From: Hyaloraphidium curvatum
Lineage: Eukaryota > Monoblepharomycota > Hyaloraphidiomycetes > Hyaloraphidiales > Hyaloraphidiaceae
Assembly (NCBI GenBank): GCA_025558095.1
Contig: JAIVFI010000013.1
Span: forward strand, 248,001-312,000
Length of the DNA: 64,000 bases
Direction: 5' to 3'
Position 1 is the stretch's first letter; each line of letters begins with the position of its first letter. The notes under the pieces are model-generated. The model searched no databases and had not been told where the DNA came from. It saw only the letters and a program-made list of their open reading frames with translations. The position numbers and the translations under genes were made by a program. Shown here one piece after another: positions 46,881 to 57,974 of the stretch.

Positions 46881-48993
46881 CTATGCGACCACGTGGTCCG
46901 GCGCACGCGCCTCCCCGAACGCGTTGCCCTCGTGTTCCGGCGCAGATGGCGCCGGCTCCGCGTCGGAGACCGCGGAGGGCGCTGGCTTGGGGTCGTCCAC
47001 GAGCATGGGCTCGGGCTCCTGGGGTTCCGGCGCGGGCTCGGCCGAGCCCGCGCGGTCGCCGTTGGTGCTCGGCGGGGCCGGGGGTTGCTCCGTTGGCGGG
47101 GCCGGCGATTCCGGCCCCGCGGCGGCGGGGGCGTCGGGGACGATGGGTTCCGCCTCCGACTTAACAGGTACGTCCGCGGGGGCGGCCCGGGACGCAGAGC
47201 CCTCGGGTTCCGCGTCCGCCGCCTCCACCGTTATGGAGGGGAGTGCCTTTGCGGGTGGCGGTTCGGGTGGCGCGATAGCGGCGTTGAGCGCCTGGAGCTG
47301 CAAATGCCCGCGTTAGCCGGATCCGGATCCATTTGGGCGCCATTCCGGTCGCGACCAACCTCCTTGCCGATCAGATCCAGGTCGTCCGTCACCTCGTTCT
47401 TGGAGGCGCCAAACACGATCGCGGCCGGGAACGCGTACTCGCTCGCCTGGATCCTCCCAAGCTCGTGCGACTCGGTCTTGAGGGCCTTGCGCCGCTTCTG
47501 CAGCGCCGCCTTGGACGGCGGGTCCGAAGGCGGCGCGCCGACCTCGTCGGCCTGGCGCTTGTTGGCGTAAAGCTTCCACTTCTTGGACTCCTTCTGCGCC
47601 GTCAGGTCCGACTTGAACTCGGCCAGCTTTACCTGAGGGGCGGCCGGATCAGCGATCTGAAGGCACATTCGGCGCGCAGAGCACCCACCCGCTGGTCCAT
47701 GTCCGCGCGCAGGAGCGCGTCCTGGTACATGCGCTCGATGTAGACCTTCCTGTGCACGATCCACTGGTCCAGGTTGGTCAGCTGCTCCGTCAGGGTCTCT
47801 TCCAGTTCCTTGTAGCGCTGCTTGATGGTGGGGTGGGTTTCCGAGGTGATGAGGGCGTACTCTTCGTCGAGCACGGAGGATTTCTCCAGGAAGATTCTGC
47901 GACGGGGGCGGTTACTATGGGTCACGCAAACGGCGAACTGCCGCCCACTTTTCACGGAGCTTTGCGAGCAGGATTTCGATCTCGGTCAGGTCGCGGTGCG
48001 CGGCTTTCCGCGTCTCCTCGAGCCCGTCGTCGACCACTGGGACGCGGGGTGCAATGTGAGAAGGAGGTACGTGGGACGAAGAGAAATGCCGGATGGCAAC
48101 GTACCCGCAACCTCGTGGGCGGCCTCGATGGGCTCGTGGTCCTCCGGGATGCTGGCGGCATCCGACGCGTCGACGAGGCTCTTTGTCTCTGCGGCCTCTG
48201 CCTCTGCCTCGCTCTTGTCGCCCTCCTCCTCGTCCCTGTCCCTGCCGTCGCGGCTCCCGCGCAGCTCAGCCGAGTCCTCCTCCTCGTCCTCGCCGCCCTC
48301 GTCCTCCTCGTCCGTCTGCGGGGCCGAGCCGCCAAAGCCGGAGAGCAGACCGGTGCGCCGCCTGTGCTCCTCCTTGACCTGCTGCATCTGCAGGTCGCGG
48401 TCGGGCACGTCGGACAGGGAGTCGTCGACGCCCATTTCCGCGTCGTGGTCCAGGCGCTCGAGCACGAGCGCGGGCTCGTCGTCCTCGGGCTCGCTGCCCG
48501 ACACGGAGGCCTGGCGGCGCGGCGGCCTGCCGCCCCTGCCCCTCCCGCGGCCCCTGCCGCGCCCTCTTGCGCGACCGCCGCGTGCAAATCGCTGTGGCGG
48601 CCTGCGGGCTGTCGAGTCCGTCTCGCTCTCCTCGTCGCCCTGCGCGGGGCTCGCGCCGTCGATCTCCTGCTCCCCATCCGAGTCGGGCAGGGGCCGCGGG
48701 GCGTCGTCCTCCGATTCCGAGTGCGGATCGGCTGACGGCACGCCCGGCCCGTCGAGGGAGGACAGCGATTCGGAGTCCGAGTCGGACTCTGCGCCGGCGG
48801 CGGCGACAGCGAGCAGGTCGGCGGCGGCCAAGTCGTCCGCCGCCGCGAAGCCGCCCTGCGCCGCGTCGCCGCCCATGCCGGCGAGGATGTGCAGCGCCTC
48901 GAGCCCCGCGTCGGCGTCCGCGGCGTCGGGCGTCGGGGCGCGCGCGGCACGCGACCCGCCCGAGGCGGAGGAGGGCGCGCGGCGAGGCCCCAT
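46881..48993 (-). CDS. Sds3-like coiled-coil protein, possible Sin3-HDAC subunit
   Basis: Exons (minus): 48993-48105, 48036-47949, 47896-47689, 47632-47360, 47297-46881; 624 aa. An in-frame ATG at 49053 would add 20 residues. The N-terminal half is acidic, serine-rich and holds an RG-rich tract (GGRARGRGRGRG). The ordered core is a coiled coil: DLTEIEILLAKLREKIFLEK, VLDEEYALITSETHPTIKQR, YKELEETLTEQLTNLDQWIV, YIERMYQDALLRADMDQ, then VKLAEFKSDLTAQKESKKWK. This helix series with a trailing Y..A.FPA..V segment resembles Sds3/BRMS1 proteins of Sin3 histone-deacetylase complexes. The tail is P/A/E-rich. The family assignment is tentative; the gene itself is well supported by five in-phase exons. 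Confidence 0.55.
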
Positions 48994-49179
48994 ACCGCCC
49001 CGCCCCGCCGCCCGCGGAAAACACGTGCGAGTCGCGCGCTGCTGCTCGCGCACCCGCGCCCGGCTGCCGAATGGGCCGGGCCGTCCGCGGGAAACGAGAG
49101 ATGGGTTGAACCGGGGCTGGTGTCGCTAGCGAGCCGCGGTGATTGGAAATTCGGGAGACAACAACGCAACAACGTCGAG

Positions 49180-50706
49180 ATGCCCCGCGAAAAGGCCGCC
49201 AAGGACGCCGGCGCGAAGCCAAAAAAGCGCAAGGCCGCATCAGCGCCCGCCAAAGTCCCCGATGCCCCGGCGGGCGTCCCCGCAAAGCCCTCCGGGGGCG
49301 CCCCCCCTCCCCGCACCTCCATCCTCGGATCCGTGGCCGTGGACCCCAAGCTGGACGCCCTGTTCGCCAACGCGGTGCCTTCGATCCTGCCCAAACCGGT
49401 CGTGAAGCTTAAGGCGGCGCCGACGGAGCCTTCCCCCCGGGATCCGGGTGCCGGTCCCGCGGAGAGGAAGAGGAAGCGCGATCGGGAGGAGGCGCCCGCG
49501 AAGGAGGGGAAGCGCGGCAAGGGTGCCGACGGTGCGGCCAAGGAGGCTCCGGCATCGTCCGTGGAAGAGCCTGGACCGAAGCCCAAGAAGATAAAGGACA
49601 AGCACCGCGAGAAGCTGGAGACGGCGGCGTCCCGCACCCCCTCTTCCCCGGAGCGCGAGCAGCCTCCGCCGCGGAAGAAAAAGGAAAAGAAGAAACGGAA
49701 ACCGGACGACGAGACTGCAGAGCGTCTTTCTGAGCCGCGGAAGGACTCGGACGGCTGGGTTTCGGAGGACGGCGCGGGAGGCGACGAATCCCCCGAACGG
49801 AAGAAAAAGGAGCGCAAGTCCGCCAAGGACGACCCCAAGAATTCGCGGACCGTCTTTGTCGGCAATCTGACCACCAAGGTGCTGGAAAAGCCGGTGCTCA
49901 AGACCTTCAAAAAGCGGATGTCCGAGTTTGGCACGGTCGAGAGCATCCGCTTCCGCTCAGTGGTGGGTCCTCCTCCCGCGCCCGCGCACCCGCATCCGCC
50001 AACGCTTTCCCCGTAGGCGTTTGCCAAGATGCTCCCCAAGAAGGTCGCCTTCCTCTCCAAGGCGCTGCACCCGGACCGCGACACCCTCAACGCCTACGTG
50101 GTCTATGCCGACGAGTCCGGCGCCCGTGCCGCCGCGGCGGGGCTCAACGGCACCGTGTTCGAGGACAAGCACCTGCGCGCCGACATGGCCGGCAACACGG
50201 GCAAGCAGAGCAACTCGCGGACCGTGTTCGTGGGCAACCTGCCCTTTGGGATCGGCGACGAGGACCTGTGGGCGCACTTTGCCGACGCGGGGGAGATCGA
50301 GGGCGTGCGCGTGGTGCGCGACGGCGCGACGCAGGTGGGAAAGGGGTTCGCGTACGTCACCTTCAAGGAGAGGTTGGCCATGGAGCTCGCGCTGGACCTG
50401 GACGGGTCCGAGCTGGCAAAGAGGAAGATCAGGGTCACAAGGAGCGTGAAGAAGAAGAAGACGGCGCCGACAAGGGCCAAGGAGAGGGCGGAGGGGTTGA
50501 CGGGGGCGCAGAGGAGGCTGGCGCTGGCGGGGAAGCCGTTCGAGGGGCAGCACGCGGCCAAGGGGTCGGGCCCGAAACCGAGGGGGGGATCCAAGGGGAA
50601 GGGCGGCAAGGGCAAGGGGCCGAAATTCGGCAAGCGCAAGCCGGGGCAAGGGGCGCGCAAGGGGAAGAAGCCCGGGGACAAGTCGGGGAAGAAGCCTCGG
50701 AAATGA
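49180..50706 (+). CDS. NOP12: RBM34/Nop12 nucleolar RNA-binding protein
   Basis: Two-RRM nucleolar protein required for pre-25S rRNA processing in yeast. Exons 49180-49962 and 50017-50706; 490 aa. A lysine-rich N-terminal half precedes RRM1, SRTVFVGNLTTKVLEKPVLK ... ESIRFRSVAFAKMLPKKVA, with the split helix typical of Nop12/RBM34. RRM2 has SRTVFVGNLPFGIGDEDLW and GKGFAYVTFK. The C-terminus is a K/G-rich tail with GLTGAQRRLALAGKPFEG. The 54-bp intron falls inside RRM1. Its stop is only 27 bp from the convergent U2AF2 stop. Confidence 0.92.
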
Positions 50707-50733
50707 TGTATCGGTGCGCCGTTCTACTACATT

Positions 50734-52752
50734 TCAAAACTCGCCAGCGGCGAATCGATCCTCGGGGTAGAAGCCGGCGACGATTGTCCGATCGGCGAAC
50801 TTCCTGCCGGCGAGCTTCTTGATCGCCTCCTCGGCTTCCTCCGCATGCGAGTACTGGATAAAGACCTGCGTGTGGGGAGGGACCTCTGTCACTCGACCGC
50901 TTCAAATAGATCGAAAGCGCCGTCGACGAACCTTTCCAACCCCGGGCACGTCGGCGCCAGGCCTGGGCCTGGGGATGTGCACCTCCTTCACCGTGCCAAA
51001 CTTGGCCACCTCCTCCGACACGTCTTCCAGGATCTCCTGGTACTCCTGCTCGTCCATGAGCTCCTCCGGCGTCACCATGTTGAGCAGGAAGACGACCGTG
51101 GTCGGGTCGCCGAGGCCGCCGCGGAGCGCTTCCTGCGGGATGATGGACGGCAGCACGCCGCCCAATGGGGCGCTGTTGGCACCCGTGCCGACGAGCCGCG
51201 CGTCCGCAGCCTGCGACGCGCGCTGCACGACGAGCTTTTTGTCGCCCATCTCGAGGCCGTTGAGGCCCTCGCAGACCATGTCCGTCAGTTCGGGGTCCAT
51301 GAACTCGCAGAACGCGTAGCCCTTGAAGTGAAGGCGTCAGTGTCTCTTCTTCCCATAATCATCTACGACGCTAACCTTGGAGGCTCCGCTGAGCTCCTTG
51401 ACCAAGCTGAAGTGCCGCAGCTCGCCGAAAGACGTCAGAAGCTCCTTTACCTGGTCGTCCGTGAGGTAGGTTGGAAGGTTGCCCACGTAGATCCGGTGGG
51501 GCGACTCCGCGGTGCCGGGAACGCCGCCTCCGGCAGTGATGGGCGGCACATCCACGCCCCCGGGGGGCACGTAGTCCTTGGGACGGCGGACCTTGAGCGA
51601 CTGTCCCTGGAACATGACGCCGTCAAAGGTGACGGCAGCACTGGCTTCCTCGGGGGAGCGGAACTGCGAGACAAATGAGCCGGGCTGTTCTCGGCGGCAG
51701 CAACGAAGAGGAACGCACGCACCTCGGCAAAGGCGTAGTTCTTGTCCTGGTTGATCTGCGCAGCGATGCAGGGCACCCCCGGACCGCCGATGGACATTCC
51801 CATCTGCGTGATCATGTTGTTGAAGAAGCCGGTTAGCGTTTCCTAGAGAGCAGGAAAAGAGTCAGCAATAGGCCGGCGAAGGAACCGCTTCCACGAATCA
51901 CCTCGCTGCAACCGTACGGGATGTTGCCGATGTAGAGACGGCGGGCCTGACGCGTCAAGCTGGCGTTAAGGAGCATCGGGGCAGACAAACCGCCGCCCGC
52001 GGGGATCATAACAGGGGTAGAAGCAGTCGGGCGCGACGCTCCTCCAGGGAGCGGGAAAATACCTGCAACGAGAGTGAGCTGCCGGCCGAAAACAGCGCGA
52101 CACGCCACCAACCCATGTTCTTGACCTGCTCCGCGTTGTAGTTCTCCAAACCCTTGGGCGCCACGTCCCAGTTGCTCAGCTTTGACTTCTTCAGGTGGAT
52201 AGGCGTGACAGACCGGCGACTCTTCCCGTCCGAAGGACTCTCGCGGCGGCTCGATTCCCGACCGCGGTCCCGGCCCGGGGAACGTTCGCGCTCCTTATCC
52301 CTCGAGCGATCACGCCTCTCCCTCCGCCGATCGTCCGTTTCGCCGCGGCGGTCGCGCGACCTCTCGCGGGGTCGATGGCGGTCCCGGTCGTCGCGCGGCG
52401 ACCGTTCCCGGCGGCGCTCGCGATCGCCGCCGCGGTCCCTCTCGCGCCTCTCGTCGTCCCTCCTGCGGTCATCGTCGCGCCTCCGTCCGTCATCGTCCCG
52501 CCTGCGGCCTTCGTCGTCGCGACGACGCCCGTCGTCCTCGCGCCTCCTCCCGTCGTCGTCACGCCGCGAAGACCGATGCTCCCGCCGCCTGTCATCATCC
52601 CTGCGGTCATCGTCCCTGCGATCTCCGTCCCTACGGTCCCGGCGCCTGTCTGTTGCAGCGAAACCAAGTCAGCTCCGCGGCTCGAAGAGCTTCAAGGCCA
52701 ACCGACCTCTGTCCCTATCATCGCGGCCATCGACACCGTTGCCGTAAGGCAT
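50734..52752 (-). CDS. U2AF2: U2AF large subunit (U2AF65/Mud2-like, U2AF2)
   Basis: Recognises the polypyrimidine tract at 3' splice sites. Exons (minus): 52752-52707, 52649-52113, 52062-51902, 51842-51723, 51663-51376, 51321-50932, 50865-50734; 557 aa. The N-terminus is an RD/RE-rich rather than true RS tract, then WDVAPKGLENYNAEQVKNMG. RRM1: TRQARRLYIGNIPYGCSE, INQDKNYAFAEFRSPEEA. RRM2: SPHRIYVGNLPTYLTDDQVK, SKGYAFCEF. The UHM has EELMDEQEYQEILEDVSEEV, IPRPRPGADVPGVGKV and RKFADRTIVAGFY. The same frame is open upstream to an ATG at 52920, so the start could be there. Confidence 0.95.
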
Positions 52753-53066
52753 GCCGCCTCCTTCCACGCCTGTACATTTTCGCAAGCGTCGACGCAGCAA
52801 GAAGAGTGGTGAGGGAGAGTGGGGAAACGCGAAACGAAGAAAATGAGCGTTTCCCGCAGCGGAGACAGAAATGGCGGCACCCGGCCGGGACGGCTGACCT
52901 TCCATCGGGTATCCGTCCATTTAACGGCGTTCCCCGTAGTTCTGGGACTCCCCCGTGCGAAGAAGTGGGGGTCGACGCAACGAGTGATTTTGCTGGTAGG
53001 TGAAAGGTCTAGGCCAGTCTAGGCGCGAACCGCGCAACCGGGAGCGGGCAGCCACATTCTGCGGCC
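52753..53066. other. 314-bp divergent spacer between U2AF2 and MUS81
   Basis: No separate gene seen. On the minus strand it is open in the U2AF2 frame as far as an ATG at 52920, so it may include U2AF2 N-terminal coding sequence or 5' UTR; the rest should be shared promoter. Confidence 0.4.
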
Positions 53067-56000
53067 ATGGCGGGGCGCAAGAGGCCCGCGGCCGAGTCAA
53101 AGAACCCGCTCTTTGTGCAATGGCTCGGGGAATGGCTCGACAAGGTGGGTTACGGCGCCTCCCACGCGTGGACGAGAGCCGACGACCCCCGGCCGTACAG
53201 GAGCGCGAGAAGGACACCAACTTCAAGTTCGTGCTGCAAAAGGTTCTTTGCTGTTGCCAGACGCTGCTCTGGAGTCTTGCCCTGACCGGTTCTTCTCCTC
53301 TGCACGTTCCGACCGCGTCGGGTGCTCCCGTCCCCCTGTTCTTGGCAGGCCTACACAAACATGCAGGAGTTCCCGGAGGTGCTCGCCTCTGGCAAGGATG
53401 CGATGCGTGTCAGAGGCATCGGTGCGAAGCTCGCGGACATGCTGGATAGGAAGATGAAGCAGGTCGGCGCGTCGTCCGGTGCCGGCCCGGTGACAGGCCA
53501 GACGCTCGGATCGAGCCAGGGCCCGCCGCCCTCGCAAGCGAGCTACGGACCTGGGCCTGCGTCTTCGCAGTCCTTCGGCAGTGCGCCTGCGCCGAAGCCC
53601 GCGCCGAAGAAACGCAAACAGGCACCGGCTGGCGGCGGCGCCGAAGGGGCGGAACCCGGGCAGCAGCCGCCAAAGAAGAAGCGGCAGCCGAAACCATACG
53701 TGCCCGAGTATCGATCTGGCGCATATGCGCTCCTGGTCACCCTGTATCTGGAGAAGTACGGCCCCTCGAAGGAGGACTGTATGCTGAAGGCGGACCTGAT
53801 GCGCAAGGCCGAGGCGCATTGCAACTCCAGCTTCACCGAGGCTTCGGACAAGAACGGATACTACACCGCGTGGAGCGCAATGACCATGCTCCGTGACAAA
53901 GGGCTGGTCTGCAAAACCGGCAATCCGGCGGCGTACGCTCTCACGGAACCGGACGGCGAGAGCCTGGCCCGTGCGTGCGTCGAACTCGGACGCCGGCAGC
54001 AAGAGCGAGATGACGGACCCGGTTCTAGCCAGAGGGCGCCTGGCCCGGGCTCAGATTACGTACCACACGCCGCGCCCGCACCCGCGCGACCCGGACCTGT
54101 TCTTGGCGACCGCTTCATTCGGACCGAGGATCTTGGTTCGTATTTGGCTTCCCAGAGGACAAACGGAGCTCCGTCACAGAATTTTGGACAATCAGATTAC
54201 GGGTCTGGCCGCTCCACGGCGCCGAATGCGCCGTCGGCGGCTTCCAAGTCTCCGCTCGCTTCTCGCAAGGCGCCTCCTTCTGACGGTCCCATCTGCCTCG
54301 ACTCGGACAGCGACGATGGAAACACCGTTATGGGCCGCGGCACTTTCGGTCAGGCCGGGGGCTCGCTGCGTGAAGCTGCTTCAGCGCAAGGCCTGCCTTC
54401 ATCACAGCCCCATCACCAGCAACCGCCGGGGAAGCGGTTCCAATTTGACTACATGGACGAGGACCGGCCAACGCTCTCAAAGGAGCAGGCGGCTGTGAAG
54501 ATTGGCGGAGGTGCCGATCCGTCGCTTTCGTCGGTGGATATCTCACTCTGGCTGTCCTTTTGCAGGTGGTGCATTGTTGCTTCGCATCCGCTTCCACATC
54601 AAGCAGAGCGGTCACCCGTTCATCATGAGCAATGTTTTGGAGCGTTCTATGGTGCCTGTTGAGAGCTTTCTCTTCGGCTGGTTGCGGGACGAGAATGCAC
54701 CGCCGCAGGCCCCAGGGATCGATCTTGAGGAGCTACTGACGCCTCAAGCTGCGCCGACGGCCGCGCCAGCCAAGGCTCCCCGAGCGCGGGAACCGCCTCG
54801 CGAACGGGGACCCGCGCCGCCTCCGGACTATGGCGTGCGCACGGTGCATGGGCAAGCGACCAACCCCGAGCCCGTGTTCGCGAGAACCAACAGCGGGTCT
54901 GTGGCTCCGTCTGCCTCTGGCGCTGCTTCGGCGTCGTCGGCCGCCACGCTCGGCCGTTCTTCGGCTCCTGTTGGCCAGAGCAGCTTCCAAGAGTTCACTG
55001 GTTCCCCCATTCGTCTCGCGCGCGGGACCTACGACATAGTGCTCGTTCTCGACTGCAGGGAAAGCAAAACCAAAACCTATGCCGCCGTGCAGGAGCGGGA
55101 TTGGATGCTGGAGCGGTTGTATTCCCGGGGCATCAAGACCGAGAAGCGCGTGCTGGAGCTCGGGGACATGTGCTGGATCGCGAGGCCACGTGGTTCGCAA
55201 GGCACGGGGGACGAGATCGCGCTGGACTACGTGATCGAACGCAAGGCCCTGGATGACCTGAAAATCTCCATTCACGAAGGACGCTTTGAGGAGCAGAAGG
55301 TGGGAAGTGCATGCGCACCGCACGGCATGCGCGCTGAGCTTTTGATTCAGTTCCGGCTTGCGAACTGCGGGGTGCAAAACGTGGTCTACGTGATCGAAGG
55401 ACTAATGCCGCGCAGTGACCCTGCTTGGGCCGAGCATCTCAAGAAGATGTACTCGGCCATGTCGTTGCTGCAGGTCGGCCACGGCTTTTTCGTCAAGCAG
55501 ACCCTGAACAAAGAGGACACGCTCAACTTCCTCGCCAACATGACGCTATGGATTCAGCAGGTGTACATGGTGCGCAACTCGCTCGTTCCTCGGCGGGATC
55601 GATCCTGATCTGTTGCCAGACCGAGGACATCCACGCCATCCCCGCCGACTCCCTCCAGAAAGCCACGTGGCGCGACGTCAGGTTGCAGGCGCAAGAACGG
55701 GACGGTCGTCGCTACCACCTCACGTTCGCTTCGTTCAACGAGCTGAACGCCAAGACCCGCAACCACGTACTACGGGACGCCTTTGTCAAGCAGCTGCTGT
55801 GTATTCGAGGCATCTCTGTTGAGAAAGCGGTTGCGATCGCGGCGAAGTACCCCACCATGCGGAGGTGAGAAGAGCGGATGGGTTGCTCTAGCCTCGGGGC
55901 TGATAGTTCGTATTGCAGCCTGTTGGATTCCCTGAGCCGAGAATCCGGCGACGATGCCAGGGTCAAGATGCTGATGGCGGTGTCGGACGCCTCTGCGCCA

Positions 56001-56105
56001 ACGCGGCGGAAGATCGGCAAGGCCGTGGCGGTTCGCATGGTGGAAGTGCTCTGCGTGCAGCAGCCCCGGCCGAGGCCTCCGCCGGCGGACGATGAAGATC
56101 TCTAG
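53067..56105 (+). CDS. MUS81: crossover junction endonuclease MUS81
   Basis: XPF-family structure-specific nuclease acting with EME1 on stalled forks and recombination intermediates. Exons 53067-53144, 53201-53242, 53349-54510, 54566-55299, 55351-55569, 55620-55864, 55919-56105; 888 aa, longer than the usual 550-650 because of a disordered serine/proline-rich centre. N-terminal helical domain with NPLFVQWLGEWLDK and VRGIGAKLADML; winged helix YRSGAYALLVTLYLEKYGPS. The nuclease domain has VLVLDCRE, DYVIERKALDDLKISIHEGR (intact ERKxxDD) and NVVYVIEG. The C-terminal HhH part is LLCIRGISVEKAVAIAAKYP. The intron at 54511-54565 is needed to reach GGALLLRIRFHIKQ in frame. Confidence 0.94.
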
Positions 56106-56294
56106 TTGATAAGTAGTCCTCTTTGTCTTTTCATTGATGATGTGAATGCTTTGACGTCGATTGATTAAATTGATCGGAGCGCGAAGGTCGTCGAAAGTGG
56201 GAGATTCGCCCGGTCAACGTGGCGGCGACGACTGCACCGCCACGTTGCAACACTCCGTCCTCAACATTTCGCGCAACCGACGAGCCGCGTCGCC

Positions 56295-57377
56295 ATGAGG
56301 ACCGGCGCCAATCTTCGCTTTATGCTTGCGCTGACTTTGCTCGTCGTGGCTGCTGGATTCGTGGCTGCAAATGGCGTCGAGGAGCCATCGCCCGACCGCC
56401 CCGACCTCGTGTGCTCCGACGGAGCCTCGGCCATTTGCTACGAACGAATGGTCAAGCCCAACACGCACGACTTTGTGCCCGTTCTCCCGGGCCAGATTGT
56501 GGACTCGAGTGCGCCGGTGCACGTCAGGATGAATATGGAGACTGGAATCAAGGAGGTGAAGCAGTTGGGAGACCCCGAGGACAGCTCAACGCGGGGGGCA
56601 GCACCCGGGGAGGTCGTGGTTTCTCCGCCGCAGGAAGTGCTGCCATTCGGAGCAGCTGACACGGAAGGCAGCGGCGCGCCGCCACCGTCGGTGAGCTTCC
56701 ACGCCAACGACACCGCGGCCGGCCAGTCCCGGCCCAAGCTGTCGGTCGAGGAGCGGCTCGCCTTCGAGGGCTTCTACGAGTCGGTTCTAAACTGGAAGAG
56801 CGAGGAGTTGCTGTCTCTTCTGGAGGATCTCGAGGACACGGTACATCACGTCGACTACGGACACCAGTTTGCGAGTTCCAGTGGGGGCCTGGAAAAGTTG
56901 TTGCAGCTGCTCGACACCCACAACGATTCGACAGTACGGGGCCAGGCGGCCATCGTACTGGGCAGTTGCTTCTCAAACAACCCTGCTGCCCAAGTGTCGG
57001 CAACCGACTCGCCCGTCGGCGTTGTACGCTCCATTGTCGCAACGATTCTCAAGGAGAAGGACGAGCAGGTGCTGAAGCGGGTTCTCTACGCCGTGGGCGT
57101 CCTCCTGCGCGGAAATCCGCGGGGCATCGAGCAGTTCCTGGAGCATGGTGGACTGAAGGCGCTTGCGGGAGCCGTAGACCTGGACGGGAACATGGGGCCG
57201 GTGGGACAGAGGGCGTTCGCCCTGCTTGCCGACCTCGCGGAGGCAGCGGTGATCGACAGAGCCGAGACCGCCCAGCTGTGTGAGAAGTTGCGTCTCTTGC
57301 CGGCGGCCAAGAAGGTTCCTGAACTCGAACAGCGGTTGGCAAGGGTGTGCAACGAGTCATCCGAGGCTGGCCTCTGA
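56295..57377 (+). CDS. SIL1: ER nucleotide exchange factor SIL1
   Basis: Armadillo-type exchange factor for the ER Hsp70 BiP. Single exon, 360 aa. A signal peptide is visible (FMLALTLLVVAAGFVA then ANG). The luminal N-terminal region has VLPGQIV and HVRMNMETGIKEVKQLGD, the SIL1 hallmark. The rest is helical armadillo repeat: YESVLNWKSEELLSLLEDLE, LEKLLQLLDTHNDSTVRGQA, ILKEKDEQVLKRVLYAVGVL, FLEHGGLKALAGAV. Intronless, unusual here. An N-glycosylation sequon (HNDST) agrees with an ER location. No clear KDEL-type retention signal at the C-terminus (SSEAGL). Confidence 0.9.
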   Translation: MRTGANLRFMLALTLLVVAAGFVAANGVEEPSPDRPDLVCSDGASAICYERMVKPNTHDFVPVLPGQIVDSSAPVHVRMNMETGIKEVKQLGDPEDSSTRGAAPGEVVVSPPQEVLPFGAADTEGSGAPPPSVSFHANDTAAGQSRPKLSVEERLAFEGFYESVLNWKSEELLSLLEDLEDTVHHVDYGHQFASSSGGLEKLLQLLDTHNDSTVRGQAAIVLGSCFSNNPAAQVSATDSPVGVVRSIVATILKEKDEQVLKRVLYAVGVLLRGNPRGIEQFLEHGGLKALAGAVDLDGNMGPVGQRAFALLADLAEAAVIDRAETAQLCEKLRLLPAAKKVPELEQRLARVCNESSEAGL

Positions 57378-57528
57378 AGGAATGTAGCTCTTCGTCCTCT
57401 TCCTGGAAATGACACAGTCTGATCATTCATCTTTGGGTATTGAAGCCTCCTCCCATGTGTCCAGTCATTCCGTTCCGCAAACCGCCGCTTCTCACTGCTC
57501 CACAGTGTGCCGTGTCTCTCAAGGTCGG

Positions 57529-57868
57529 TCAGCTTTTCGCCGGCGGAGACTCGATAAGAGTCTGCTCCTTCAGGAGTTCGTCCCGTCGCCTTTCCATCTC
57601 CTCCAGCTCCATGACGTTCATCATCTTCTGCCTCTCGCGCTCGGCATCGAACTTCTTAACACCGCGTCTCATGTACTTTGGGAACCACGTAGAGACACGG
57701 GCGATTGCGAGGCGCAATCCGAGACAAGATGGGGTGAGAGACGCACTGCGGACCTGCGATCGGCCCTCGCACCTCCTTCTCGGCGATCTTCATGTAATGT
57801 ACTCCGACCACGCATGACACGGCCCAGATGAGGGATGCGCTGAGCGTGAGCTTCGCTGCTGTTGACAT
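57529..57868 (-). CDS. PET117: cytochrome c oxidase assembly factor PET117
   Basis: Tiny mitochondrial inner-membrane protein of complex IV assembly. Exons (minus) 57868-57773 and 57675-57529; 80 aa. It starts MSTAAKLTLSASLIWAVSCV then VGVHYMKIAEKE, the conserved N-terminal helix. After a 97-bp intron it continues YMRRGVKKFDAERERQKMM and a charged C-terminal coiled coil. Length and organisation match the family. Head-to-head with ATP4, 106 bp apart. Confidence 0.92.
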
Positions 57869-57974
57869 CGCGGAGCAGCGACTTGGGTGTGAAAAATCCG
57901 CTAACCGTAACCGACCGGTCCGGAACTAAAAAAAGCTTACGCCGCACGCCGGGGAACAACTTCTGCTCGGCGAC
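57869..57974. promoter_or_regulatory. shared promoter region of PET117 and ATP4
   Basis: 106 bp separate the divergent starts of two mitochondrial inner-membrane genes (complex IV assembly and complex V). It must carry both 5' UTRs, so at most one compact shared promoter fits. Confidence 0.55.

Noticed and set aside
47952-50090. A 712-codon minus-strand frame across the Sds3-like gene and RBM34
   Set aside because: Low-complexity S/R/P product running antisense to the RRM1 of RBM34; no family features and it conflicts with two supported genes.
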